This document shows positions 34,101 through 41,178 of a DNA stretch of 41,601 bases, in pieces. Made by a program: the position numbers and the translations under genes. The notes beneath the pieces are model-generated. The model searched no databases and was not told where the DNA came from. It worked only from the letters and a program-made list of their open reading frames with translations. How positions within the stretch are numbered: position 1 is the stretch's first letter; every line of letters starts with the position of its first letter. Source of the stretch: Moduliflexus sp964602655 (GTDB lineage: Bacteria; Moduliflexota; Moduliflexia; Moduliflexales; Moduliflexaceae); NCBI GenBank assembly GCA_964602655.1, contig CAZRSF010000058.1, forward strand, positions 1 to 41,601. The letters run 5' to 3'.

Positions 34101-35129
34101 CTGCTGCAAGTCATCCTGAGCGGAGTCGAAGGAGAGCAATCGAATGACATTAAACGGCAAACCGGCGCAGCGCAGACCGATTTGGCGGATGTGCTGGCCG
34201 ACATGGGAGACTATGCCGGGGCGCGGCAGGCGTATCAGGCGGCGTTGGCGATTGATGAAGAACTTGGCGATCTGCGCGGAGCGGCGACCGACAACGGTCA
34301 ACTCGGCACGCTCGCCATGCTGGAAGGCAACCTCGCCGAAGCGGAACAACGCCACAAAACGGCGCTCGCCATTTTCCATACACTGAACGAACCGGCGATG
34401 GAAGCGACGGCCTGGCATCAATTAGGCATGGTGTATAGAAGAGCGAAGATATGGGACGCGGCGGAAGCGGCTTACCGGGAATCGGCGAGTCTGAGAGAAG
34501 CGCAGGGCGATCTCGCGGGCGCGGCGCAAACCTGGAATAATTTAGCGATTGTGACGGAATCTGCCGGAAAGCCGCGGGAGGCGGAAGGATGGTATCGGAA
34601 GGCGTTGGCGGCGAAACGAATGGGCGGCAATCCGAAAGAAATTGCGGCAATGCTGAATAATCTCGCCGATTTGTTGCAGAATTTCCCCGACCGTCTCGAC
34701 GAGGCGCGGCGCCTGGCGGAAGAGGCGTTAGCAATTGATAAAACCTTAGACCCCGGCGCGGCTGAAATCTGGAAAGACTACACCATTTTGTCGCAAATCG
34801 CCGACAAGCAAGGCCGACCGGACGAGGCGCGGGCGCACCGACGGGCGGCGCGGCAGGCCAAAGCTGCCTTTTTAGGGACGCGCCACGAATTGCAGCGACA
34901 TGAAGAACTGATCGCGGCGGTGGTCGCTGCCGCGCAGGGGAACACCGCCACGCTTGAGGCGGTGAAACAATATCAAGCGCAAATGCGACAGACCAAAGGA
35001 TGGGAAAATATGGCCGAGGCGATTGATAGTCTTTTCAACGGCGAACGCGACGAGGACGCGCTCTGCGATCCGTTGCATTATGATCCGGCGATGATTCTGT
35101 TGGCGGCGTTGGAGCGGCTGCGGGGATAG
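31191..35129 (+). CDS. CHAT protease - STAND/NB-ARC NTPase - TPR protein
   Basis: 1312 residues. The N-terminal CHAT (caspase-like) domain covers about 1-390, with catalytic H227 in IVHFDGHGVFD and C296 in MVLSACQSAK, both intact. A signal-transducing NTPase follows at about 425-850: the FFGRSREL entry motif, Walker A GFGGQGKTAL (K463), Walker B LLILDN (D532), then RVLITTRM. The C-terminal part (about 865-1240) is a run of tetratricopeptide repeats (GDYAGARQAYQAALAIDEELGD, GNLAEAEQRHKTALAIF). Such proteins act as sensors whose ligand releases protease activity. GGAGA lies 6 bases before the ATG. Three palindromic repeats are inserted in frame (codons about 402-417, 542-593, 974-981), the largest directly after Walker B. 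The gene is bordered by related elements on both sides. A defence or regulated-death role is inference. Confidence 0.92.
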   Translation: MNLELHLHFPDPAHVVVKYGDNDSNTLDFHAPLDANALEEIRWYLEVYAAQYTADVDDQTAARTAAKLPKWGEALFEAVFASRAAQRLVNDFQNLNEPGRLLTIGSDRPEILSLPWELLKDPTGAYLLHEEPRISIRRKLSGVGGGREAFKIEPKERLRLLFVVSRPAEAGFIDPRSDAQAVMDALAQEAAGIVDVEFLRQATFDNLRARLEDRKLPPVDIVHFDGHGVFDRAGSLQDRALKTDPLAPTRQAESNAKNCGYLLFENDEGNEALISAETLGEMLHRKQIGLMVLSACQSAKIGGDEPMGSVAARLTHAGIPAVLAMTHSVLVHTTRELFGQFYKHLVSGQGIGEALDNARRHLYFHPERGERPRGQERVTLKLQDWFLPALYQAGRDAPLLQECQSSALTAKAALSHSNVPELQEAGFFGRSRELWQIERAFTPRKDGKETRRMTIAGFGGQGKTALACEAGRWLLQTHLFDAVCFVNYAAFQGVDAVGFAVSTIGNVLGTSLLDVDAAERALKETATLLILDNVESLSDAQPRSTLCVECDQSAALRHTGRGASESPHSTQSVEREQTTPNPLLNKEGAGGGFDLLTAAERWSNAGRSRVLITTRMAESGHPAYPTANSRKHLALRLTGLGDEKHPDDALAYFRSLMKLPPAPLWPEPKREALIELFQKVQFHPLSIGLLAQQLKTRRIAELGERLNALLLETPDNPLLASLNLSLDRLDAESRRLLPRLGVFQGGAMELDLLEITQFSEEAWRTLRANLETTGLIQAETLPGGGVPFLKFHPTLAPALWNKLTPEEQTDLLARHRARYYQLSGYLYQEDTQHPHHARAIALRELPNLLVAARGALATGDENAVEFVNNVSRFLYMFGLQRDRADLNARAKALAGEVGSQAWYLHRSAVGEQLQNAGCHDEAARVFQEILTGLGDAPNYERCVTLHRLGRCFARQGQSQQAAAAYRQELALLQVILSGVEGEQSNDIKRQTGAAQTDLADVLADMGDYAGARQAYQAALAIDEELGDLRGAATDNGQLGTLAMLEGNLAEAEQRHKTALAIFHTLNEPAMEATAWHQLGMVYRRAKIWDAAEAAYRESASLREAQGDLAGAAQTWNNLAIVTESAGKPREAEGWYRKALAAKRMGGNPKEIAAMLNNLADLLQNFPDRLDEARRLAEEALAIDKTLDPGAAEIWKDYTILSQIADKQGRPDEARAHRRAARQAKAAFLGTRHELQRHEELIAAVVAAAQGNTATLEAVKQYQAQMRQTKGWENMAEAIDSLFNGERDEDALCDPLHYDPAMILLAALERLRG
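32394..32440. repeat. In-frame palindromic repeat 1 in the CHAT gene
   Basis: Outer GAGTG/CACTC enclose two hairpins, GTCAAAGC/GCTTTGAC and GCGAAAGC/GCTTTCGC. It encodes residues about 402-417 in the linker between the CHAT domain and the NTPase, and resembles the repeat at 22206. Confidence 0.7.
32815..32968. repeat. In-frame palindromic repeat 2 in the CHAT gene
   Basis: Perfect 25-base arms (32815-32839 and 32892-32916) around 52 bases, followed by a second hairpin CCCCCTCCTTAATAAGGAGGGGG-like unit at 32934-32957. It encodes about 50 low-complexity residues between Walker B and RVLITTR. A related copy is at 25771-25818. Confidence 0.85.
34110..34133 (+). repeat. In-frame repeat 3 in the CHAT gene
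   Basis: GTCATCCTGAGCGGAGTCG followed by AAGGA is a repeat known from many bacterial genomes; read in this frame it gives VILSGVEG (residues about 974-981), within the TPR region. Confidence 0.7.
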
Positions 35130-35282
35130 CCCTGCAAGGGCGGAATATATCAGCGTCGGGCAACGCCCGACGAATATCCGGCGATATTCGGGCAACGCCC
35201 GACGACATGATGAAACGCCGGTGTCACCGTTTCGCAGGTTGCAGGGTTGCGCCTGCGCTGGCATATTGCGCCCTTTCAGGGC
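35130..35282. repeat. Palindromic element at the right border of the CHAT gene
   Basis: It opens with CCCTGCAAGGGCGGAATATATCAGCG, nearly the same as the start of the element at 31055, contains GTCGGGCAACGCCCGAC twice, and ends GCATATTGCGCCCTTTCAGG. The CHAT stop codon and the convergent gene's stop codon lie at its two edges, so it fills the whole convergent gap. Confidence 0.75.
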
Positions 35283-35899
35283 TATAGGGCGAGATTGATG
35301 GCGATTTCGCGTTCTTGCAGGAGAATATCCTGAACGGCGAGGGATGAGTCAGATGAAAAGAAGGGCTGCCAGCCATCGGCGTCGGCGTTTTTCGCGAGAT
35401 ATTTCCAGTATTTCGCCCAGTTGATCGTCGTCAAGACGGTCGAGTAAATTTGCGCAGGCCGGATGTTCACGCCCGCGTCGCCGCGCACTTCCCATTCTGA
35501 CAGCGTTTTGATGGCATACAACTGCCGCCCGAAGAGTTCGCAGGCCGACGCGACCTGAATGGAAATGGTTTCCGGGGTAATCGCCGTTTTGATCTCGCGA
35601 ATCGTCATGCAGGGGAGCGCGTGTTCCGCCAGCGTCTGCTCGATCATCGTCTTGAGGGCATCCTGCGGCAGCGTGACGGTCACAATCTGGGATTGCGCCT
35701 GTTCTTTGGGCGTTCCGCCGCCCTCCTCGCTTAACTCGACCCCGGCAAACAATTCGAATTCCTGTTCGATCAACACGCGGATTCCGGCGAATGCGGCAAG
35801 CTGATGCCACATCACCGCGATTGGCGACGCGAACACCAGCGCAACAAGACAAACGACCGCAATAAATCCGAAAATAAATGTTTTCATGAAAATATTCAT
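35282..35899 (-). CDS. Membrane-anchored protein of unknown function
   Basis: 205 residues from the ATG at 35899, not assigned to a family. The N-terminus has one hydrophobic segment (about 5-26, FIFGFIAVVCLVALVFASPIAV) that would hold it in the inner membrane with the rest in the periplasm. The soluble part is alpha/beta with IVTVTLPQDALKTMIEQTLAE and two Cys (CMTIREIK, ACELFG) that could form a disulfide. The frame can be extended 16 codons upstream, but those codons lie at the edge of a hairpin cluster, and none of the candidate starts (35947, 35899, 35887) has a good ribosome binding site. It converges on the CHAT gene with only a repeat between. A functional link is not shown. Confidence 0.6.
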   Translation of the reverse strand: MNIFMKTFIFGFIAVVCLVALVFASPIAVMWHQLAAFAGIRVLIEQEFELFAGVELSEEGGGTPKEQAQSQIVTVTLPQDALKTMIEQTLAEHALPCMTIREIKTAITPETISIQVASACELFGRQLYAIKTLSEWEVRGDAGVNIRPAQIYSTVLTTINWAKYWKYLAKNADADGWQPFFSSDSSLAVQDILLQEREIAINLAL

Positions 35900-35934
35900 G
35901 CTTATGAACGCGCCAACGGCGCGATTCATATTAG

Positions 35935-36070
35935 CCCAGGGCGTCAAGCCCTGGGAACGTTGGGGATGATGGCTATTACGCTCTGAAAGAGCGCCTCATT
36001 GAGACGCTCTTTCAGAGCGTGATGCCGCCCTTTCAGGGCGAACGAAAAAAGCGCGGGGACGCAGCCCCGC
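35935..36070. repeat. Cluster of four hairpins between two minus-strand genes
   Basis: In order: CCCAGGG/CCCTGGG (35935-35955), a perfect 16-base-pair stem ACGCTCTGAAAGAGCG with complement (35978-36020), CGCCCTTTCAGGGCG (36026-36040), and GCGGGG/CCCCGC (36053-36070). The last stands just after the glycosyltransferase stop codon and may serve as its terminator. Confidence 0.7.
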
Positions 36071-36071
36071 C

Positions 36072-38258
36072 CTACCATGCGCCATGACCGAAAACGACGA
36101 CTGGCAGGGTGCGCAGCAAGATTTTGATGTCATTCGACAGCGACCAGTTCCACATGTAGTACACGTCGAGTTTCAGCATTTCGTCAAAGGTCAGGTTGCT
36201 CCGCCCGCTCACCTGCCACAGCCCGGTGATGCCGGGTTTGATGTCGAGCCGTTTCAACGCCCATTCGTCGTATTCCGCGACTTCCGGCGGAATCGGCGGA
36301 CGCGGCCCGACGAGGCTCATATCGCCCTTCAGCACGTTCCAGAATTGCGGCAGTTCGTCGAGGCTGAATTTTCTCAGAATTCGCCCGACTTTCGTGTGGC
36401 GCGGGTCTTTCTGGATTTTGAACAGCGGCCCATCAGCTTCGTTCTGCTGCATAAGCTGTTGTTTGATGTATTCCGCATTCTGGCACATGGAGCGAAATTT
36501 ATACATCGTAAACGGTCGGCGCTGTTTGCCGATCCGCTGCTGCTTAAAAATGATCGCGCCCGGCGATTCTACCTTGATCAGCAGCGCGATTAAGGCGAGG
36601 ACGGGCGATAAGACGATCAGCGCCAGCGTCGAAATGAGGATATCCATGATGCGCTTGATCACGAGATTTATGCCGAACAGCGGCGTCCCTTTGAAAAATA
36701 CCATCGGAAGCCCCGCCAATTCTTCGAATTGCGTTTCATGGACGCTCAGGCTGTGAAAATCGGTGACAAGGCGCACGTTGACACCGCTCTGCTTGCTGCG
36801 CGAGACGATTTCCCGTACGTCCGACGCAGTGGCAAGAATGATGTCGCTGATGTGATATTCCTGAATCAGCAGCGGCAATTCATTGAGATCGCCGAGCGCC
36901 GGAAGAAACGAGCCGTTTTCGATGTCGGTTTCAGGTGTTTCGCGCACAAATCCAACAAGATCAAAGCCGATTTCGCGATGTTTCTGCAACTCTTTCGCGA
37001 CCACATCCACGCTGCGGCCAGAGCCGATAATCAGCGTTTTGCGCAGGTTGAACCCTTTTTTCTGCAACAAATGATAGAAGGCAATCGCGCTCCAGCGCAG
37101 CACAAAGACGCCTCCGGTGGCGAGCGCGCCGAACATGACGATGGTGACGCGGGACAGGACGTAGCCCTGCGCCAAATACGACCCCGCCATCAGCAGCAGC
37201 GATACGACGAGCATCCCTTTGGCGACGCGGAACAGTTCGTCCACCCAGAGTTCCCCCTGGCGCAGGCGATATAAGCCTGACGACGAAAAGACCAACGGCG
37301 CGATCAGATTCACGAAAAAGAGAAAATCGCGGTAGTACGCGACCGGGAGATGCGGCTTATTGAAAAAGGCTTGCAAGCTTTCGCGCAGATGATGCGCGCC
37401 ATAAAACGACGCATTGACCGCCGCGAGGTCTAAGCCCAAAAACAGCAGCATGGCGAGCGCGGCGCGGTATTTTTTGAGGAAAAACGCGACTGTGCCCCAT
37501 TTGGCGTAAAAATGCAGCATACTCGCGATGTGGTAGCGCTGCGTTTTGCTGAAAAAGCCTTTGGCGCTATGGCGCTGGTGATGGTGAATCATCTGCGCGT
37601 CCGGCAGATAATAGACCTTCCAGCCCCCTTTTTTCATGCGATAGCACCAATCCACATCCTCGAAATAGAGGAAGAAGCGCTCGTCCATCAGGCCGACTTC
37701 TTTCAGCGCGTCGCGCCGAATCATCAGACATGCGCCGAGCATCCAATCCACTTCGCGGACGGAATGATGATCCCAATCGGTCATCAGATGACGGGCGATC
37801 AGCCTACTGTTCGGGAAGAGTTTCCCAAGAAACGTGCGGCGCAGCAGAATGACGGGCAAGGTGTAGAAGGTACGGCACGAATGCTGAAGCGTGCCATCGG
37901 GATTCAGGAGTTTGCCGCCGACAATGCCCGCGTCCGGCGTTTTGGTCATGAAGGCGAGCATGGCGTTGATTGCGCCGGGCGTGACTTCGATATCAGGATT
38001 CAGGACAAGAATATAGTCGGAATTGAATTCCCGAATCGCCTGATTGACCGCTTTGGCGTACCCGCCATTCGCGGCGTTGCGGATCAACGTCACGGACGGG
38101 TGCGCCGCCGCGATCTGCTCGCAGCCGCCATCACGCGAGTTATTATCCACCACGACCACGCGGTGATCCACGTCAAGCTGCTGCCGCGCTAACGTGTCCA
38201 GGCATGTCAGCAGCAGGGCGGTGGTATTGTAGTTCACTAAAACAATCAGCAGTTTCAT
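36072..38258 (-). CDS. Fusion of glycosyltransferase 2 and polyprenyl-phosphate sugar transferase
   Basis: 728 residues. Residues 1-250 are a GT2 domain of the rhamnosyltransferase type (LIVLVNYNTTALL, VVVDNNSRDGG, LVLNPDIEV, FEDVDWCYRMKKGG). A membrane region with about four segments (265-400) follows, then a nucleotide-binding-like part (TLIIGSGRSVDVVAKELQ, near 415-432). The C-terminal 199 residues are a complete bacterial sugar transferase (KRIMDILIST at about 535, MYKFRSM, DELPQFWNVLKGDMSLVGPRPP, KPGITGLWQVSGR), as in WcaJ/WbaP enzymes that load the first sugar-1-phosphate on undecaprenyl phosphate. The second half alone is a normal initiating transferase, and the fused GT2 could add the second sugar. 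No other polysaccharide genes are nearby. Confidence 0.92.
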   Translation of the reverse strand: MKLLIVLVNYNTTALLLTCLDTLARQQLDVDHRVVVVDNNSRDGGCEQIAAAHPSVTLIRNAANGGYAKAVNQAIREFNSDYILVLNPDIEVTPGAINAMLAFMTKTPDAGIVGGKLLNPDGTLQHSCRTFYTLPVILLRRTFLGKLFPNSRLIARHLMTDWDHHSVREVDWMLGACLMIRRDALKEVGLMDERFFLYFEDVDWCYRMKKGGWKVYYLPDAQMIHHHQRHSAKGFFSKTQRYHIASMLHFYAKWGTVAFFLKKYRAALAMLLFLGLDLAAVNASFYGAHHLRESLQAFFNKPHLPVAYYRDFLFFVNLIAPLVFSSSGLYRLRQGELWVDELFRVAKGMLVVSLLLMAGSYLAQGYVLSRVTIVMFGALATGGVFVLRWSAIAFYHLLQKKGFNLRKTLIIGSGRSVDVVAKELQKHREIGFDLVGFVRETPETDIENGSFLPALGDLNELPLLIQEYHISDIILATASDVREIVSRSKQSGVNVRLVTDFHSLSVHETQFEELAGLPMVFFKGTPLFGINLVIKRIMDILISTLALIVLSPVLALIALLIKVESPGAIIFKQQRIGKQRRPFTMYKFRSMCQNAEYIKQQLMQQNEADGPLFKIQKDPRHTKVGRILRKFSLDELPQFWNVLKGDMSLVGPRPPIPPEVAEYDEWALKRLDIKPGITGLWQVSGRSNLTFDEMLKLDVYYMWNWSLSNDIKILLRTLPVVVFGHGAW

Positions 38259-38603
38259 ACGTTCATCATCTCTCGAATCAAGCGGTTTACGGTTGTGAGA
38301 ACGTCACGACATCCCCGCCGAACGACGCAAGCATTTTTTCGGAATTTTTATTTTTCGCTTATTATTGATGCGAGCCCAGCCCGGCCATCAATGGCCGGGC
38401 TCAAAGTTCAAGCAGGCTGAAGCCCGCTGAAACGCTGGACTGGACAGGGCGCTTCAGCATCCTTCCGTTTTGAGACCGGCGATTGATCGCCGGGCGATAT
38501 TGAGAACTTCACATTTATTTGCAGATTTGATGAAAAATGACGCCGAAAGTTTATTGGCATGACTGAGCGTAGATATGGGGTGGCAGGAATGTCTGTCCCG
38601 CCA
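38259..38603. other. 345-base gap holding the second two-copy element
   Basis: No gene visible. The two-copy palindromic element lies at 38380-38494. The AT-rich stretch at 38340-38370 could hold the promoter of the glycosyltransferase gene. Confidence 0.55.
38380..38494. repeat. Two-copy palindromic element, copy B
   Basis: Same outer arms and the same TTCAAGCAGGCTGAAGCC ... AGGGCGCTTCAGC ... CCTTCCG core as copy A at 29732, with about a dozen extra bases in the middle. The arms pair less well than in copy A. No open frame is inside. Confidence 0.8.
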
Positions 38604-39416
38604 TTATGGAGTCGCGTCTTCTTTCAATATGCTTGCTAAGGCGCTGGTAAAGATGCGCGGATCGTCCACCATCATCATGTGTCCCACGCCCGGCACAACG
38701 ACGGTTTCGACGCCCTCTCCCAACACTTCTTTCAGTTTCGGACGGTCTTTCAGCGTTTCTTCGCCGATCAGAAAATGTTTGATCAGCGGAAGCTGCTGAA
38801 ATCGGCGGATAAACTGCGGGCCGGTCGTGACGGATATGAGCGAATGCGCGCTGCGATACATCGAAATCGGCGTCGTTTTCAGGAGTTCGCCGATATATTC
38901 GTCCACATCGGCTTGCTGAAAATTGACGAACCAGCCTGTGACCGTTGCGATGGCTAACGCGCGAAATTCTTCATAATGGGCAATAAAATCCGCTTCGCTG
39001 GCATAATCAACGATTTTTCGGCCTAATTGCACATCCCCGGCGCGGAGATTCGGCTCGATGACAATCAACTGCCGGATCGCTTCCGGGCGTTGGAGCGCCA
39101 TCAGAATCGCAATCGCGCCGCCCATCGAATGCCCGACGAGAATCACGTCTTGCGCCTGCAACGCGTCGAGTGCGTCGAGCATCATCGTCGCTTGCGTGTC
39201 GAACCGGTAATCATAGGTTTCGGGCTTTTCCGATTCGCCAAAACCGGGCAAATCAAACGCAATCAGACGATATTCCGAAAATTCTTCGGCGTCGAACACG
39301 CAGTTCCAGTATTTCAATGAACAACCCAAGCCATGCACCATGACGATAGTCGGGCGTTCGGCGGCTTCGCGTTCCTGATAGTTGATCCGGATATTGTTGA
39401 TGTCAATTATGGGCAT
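38604..39416 (-). CDS. Alpha/beta hydrolase
   Basis: 270 residues, no signal peptide. The oxyanion motif HGLGCS (28-33), FDLPGFGESEKP, nucleophile S97 in GHSMGG and H246 in VPGVGHMMMVDDP place it in the alpha/beta-hydrolase family; the acid residue is probably E219/E220 or D224. A mobile lid lies between about 135 and 200. The substrate cannot be inferred; esterase, lactonase and C-C hydrolase members share this layout. nadD ends upstream with only 9 bases between, so the two are cotranscribed. Start at the ATG at 39416, without a strong ribosome binding site. Confidence 0.9.
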   Translation of the reverse strand: MPIIDINNIRINYQEREAAERPTIVMVHGLGCSLKYWNCVFDAEEFSEYRLIAFDLPGFGESEKPETYDYRFDTQATMMLDALDALQAQDVILVGHSMGGAIAILMALQRPEAIRQLIVIEPNLRAGDVQLGRKIVDYASEADFIAHYEEFRALAIATVTGWFVNFQQADVDEYIGELLKTTPISMYRSAHSLISVTTGPQFIRRFQQLPLIKHFLIGEETLKDRPKLKEVLGEGVETVVVPGVGHMMMVDDPRIFTSALASILKEDATP

Positions 39417-39425
39417 AAGCAGGGA

Positions 39426-40073
39426 TTACGACGCCATTTCCGGCGCGCGATACAACTGATGATGGTCAATATATTCTGCGACCGAAGTGGACACAAGATG
39501 GTGAATCGGCAACCCCTGTCGAATGCGTTCCCGAATCTGCGAACTGCTGATATTCGGCAGGAACATGCCTTGCTGCTCAAGTTCTTGCGCCTGCGCGATC
39601 AGACGCTGGATAGCGACCGCCGCGTGCTCGCTTCCGGCTTGCGCTCGCGTTGCGCCGCGAGATGGCGGCGTTCCCGCGCGCGGTACGACCCAGAAGTCCA
39701 CGAGTTGCTGTAATTCGTCAAAATTTTTCCAGCGGTGAAGCTCCGCAAGCACATCCGAGCCGATCACCCAGAGAAAGCGGTCATCAGGATAGAGGCGTTT
39801 GACGTAACGCGCGGTGTCAATCGTCCAACTTGTGCCCTGCCGGTCGCGTTCGAAGGGCAGCGCTTTGACGCGCTCGTCCCGAAAGGCTTCGACGGCGAGG
39901 GCGCACATGGCCAGGCGATGTTCGAACAGCGCCAACGTTTTCCGAAATGCGTGCTGATAGCAGGGAAGCAGCCAGACCTGAGCCGGTTTCGCGACAGCGA
40001 GGATATATTGGACGATGAAGATATGACAGAGATGCGGCGGATTGAAACTTCCGCCTACGATGGCGATATTCAT
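39426..40073 (-). CDS. nadD: Nicotinate-nucleotide adenylyltransferase
   Basis: 215 residues. It makes deamido-NAD from nicotinate mononucleotide and ATP. The nucleotidyltransferase signature is GGSFNPPHLCH (7-17), with H14 and H17; the usual Gly of xGH is Cys here. FLWVIGSDVLAELHRWKNF, ISSSQIRERI (175-184) and the C-terminal VAEYIDHHQLY are family features. A GC-rich stretch around residues 132-155 (AGTPPSRGATRAQAGSEHA) looks like an insertion. I start at the ATG at 40073, where the conserved strand MNIAIVGGSF begins; the frame continues 8 codons upstream. The hydrolase follows after 9 bases and the TPR gene ends 48 bases upstream on the same strand. Confidence 0.93.
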   Translation of the reverse strand: MNIAIVGGSFNPPHLCHIFIVQYILAVAKPAQVWLLPCYQHAFRKTLALFEHRLAMCALAVEAFRDERVKALPFERDRQGTSWTIDTARYVKRLYPDDRFLWVIGSDVLAELHRWKNFDELQQLVDFWVVPRAGTPPSRGATRAQAGSEHAAVAIQRLIAQAQELEQQGMFLPNISSSQIRERIRQGLPIHHLVSTSVAEYIDHHQLYRAPEMAS

Positions 40074-40121
40074 AGCTGACGCAAGCTCTTGGCACAATAT
40101 TCGGGCAGGTTCTTCATAGAC

Positions 40122-40853
40122 TTATTCCGTGTAAACGACTCTGAGCAATTCATTGAATGCGCTGCGATATTTGTCAAGATGCGGCGCGTTGATATTTTCC
40201 AGCAGCGAGATGGTTTTGGCCATGAAATCGAGCGCGCCTTCGTAGTTTTCCTGTTCCTGATGCAGTTTCGCCCTGCGCCAGAGGTTTTCCGCCATTCCGG
40301 CCACGTCGTTCAGGCGGGCTTTGATCTCGTAACTCAGATGATAACATTGTTCGGCTTTTTTCCACTCTTTGAGCATGTCAAAGACTAACGCCATATTGTC
40401 ATACGTCGAGATTTTCCCCTTGATATCGCCGATTTCATCTTTCAGATCAATGCTCCGTTCGAATGATTCCAGCGCTTTATCAATCTTGCCCTGTTTGGCA
40501 TAGACGGTTCCGACATTGTTGTAGGCTCTGGCGATCCCTTTGCGATTGTGGCGAAATTCCTCGACTTCCATCTCTTTGCTGTAAAACATCAGGGCTTTAT
40601 CCCATTCCTGTCGCGCATAAAACAGGTTGCCGATGCAGGCATACGCTTTGCTGATGCCCTCGCGGTCGCCGAGCTGCTCGTCCAGATCGATGCTGCGGAC
40701 GTAATATTCCAGCGCCTTATCCCATTGCTGACTTTCCGCGTAGGACGAAGCCATTTTCTTGAAAATCGAAGAAATTTTCGGGAGATCGTTCGCCTTCTTG
40801 GCTTTCGAAAGGTCGGCTTTGTATAACTCGATAAATTCGTTTGTTTCGTTCAT
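40122..40853 (-). CDS. Tetratricopeptide repeat protein
   Basis: 243 residues built of about five TPR units of the longer 40-residue kind (WDKALEYYVRSIDLDEQLGDREGISKAYACIGNLFYARQEWDKAL pattern). These units bind partner proteins. No catalytic domain or signal peptide is seen. The repeat spacing matches the TPR part of the CHAT protein, although the sequences differ. The start is taken at the ATG at 40853; a TTG 9 codons earlier also opens the frame, but the first residues there are unlikely to be coding. It precedes nadD on the same strand, probably in one operon of three genes. Confidence 0.88.
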   Translation of the reverse strand: MNETNEFIELYKADLSKAKKANDLPKISSIFKKMASSYAESQQWDKALEYYVRSIDLDEQLGDREGISKAYACIGNLFYARQEWDKALMFYSKEMEVEEFRHNRKGIARAYNNVGTVYAKQGKIDKALESFERSIDLKDEIGDIKGKISTYDNMALVFDMLKEWKKAEQCYHLSYEIKARLNDVAGMAENLWRRAKLHQEQENYEGALDFMAKTISLLENINAPHLDKYRSAFNELLRVVYTE

Positions 40854-41078
40854 AACTGATCTAACCCTTGTCAGACTCAACGCGCCATTCTGAATGTTCC
40901 TCGTTAATTAAACATCAAAATCATTTGTTGTCAAGAACTCTATCGCGTCGAAAGGAAAAATATGCGGCGATTTATTTCTTGACGCTCGAACGGCGGTGTT
41001 TTAGGAGGGAAAAGACATCAGAATTACTTGCAGGACGGCGGCGATTCGAAAACATACAGGCCGTCCGAAATCATTTGT

Positions 41079-41151
41079 GTCATGGCGAGGAGCGTCAGTG
41101 ACGACGCCATCTCGTCGGGATGGCGTCGTCGCTGACGCTCCTCGCCATGAC
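41079..41151. repeat. Palindromic repeat with 33-base arms
   Basis: Arms 41079-41111 and 41119-41151 pair with one mismatch around TCGTCGG. The GTCATGGCGAGGAGCG sequence belongs to a repeat type widespread in bacterial genomes. It lies 27 bases before the phosphodiesterase start; the rest of the 40854-41178 gap shows no gene. Confidence 0.8.
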
Positions 41152-41178
41152 AGGTGACATCTCATTCAGGACTGTGAT

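Noticed and set aside
18013..41151. Repeated palindromes as a possible CRISPR array
   Set aside because: The copies are scattered, differ in sequence and have no regular spacers or cas genes nearby.
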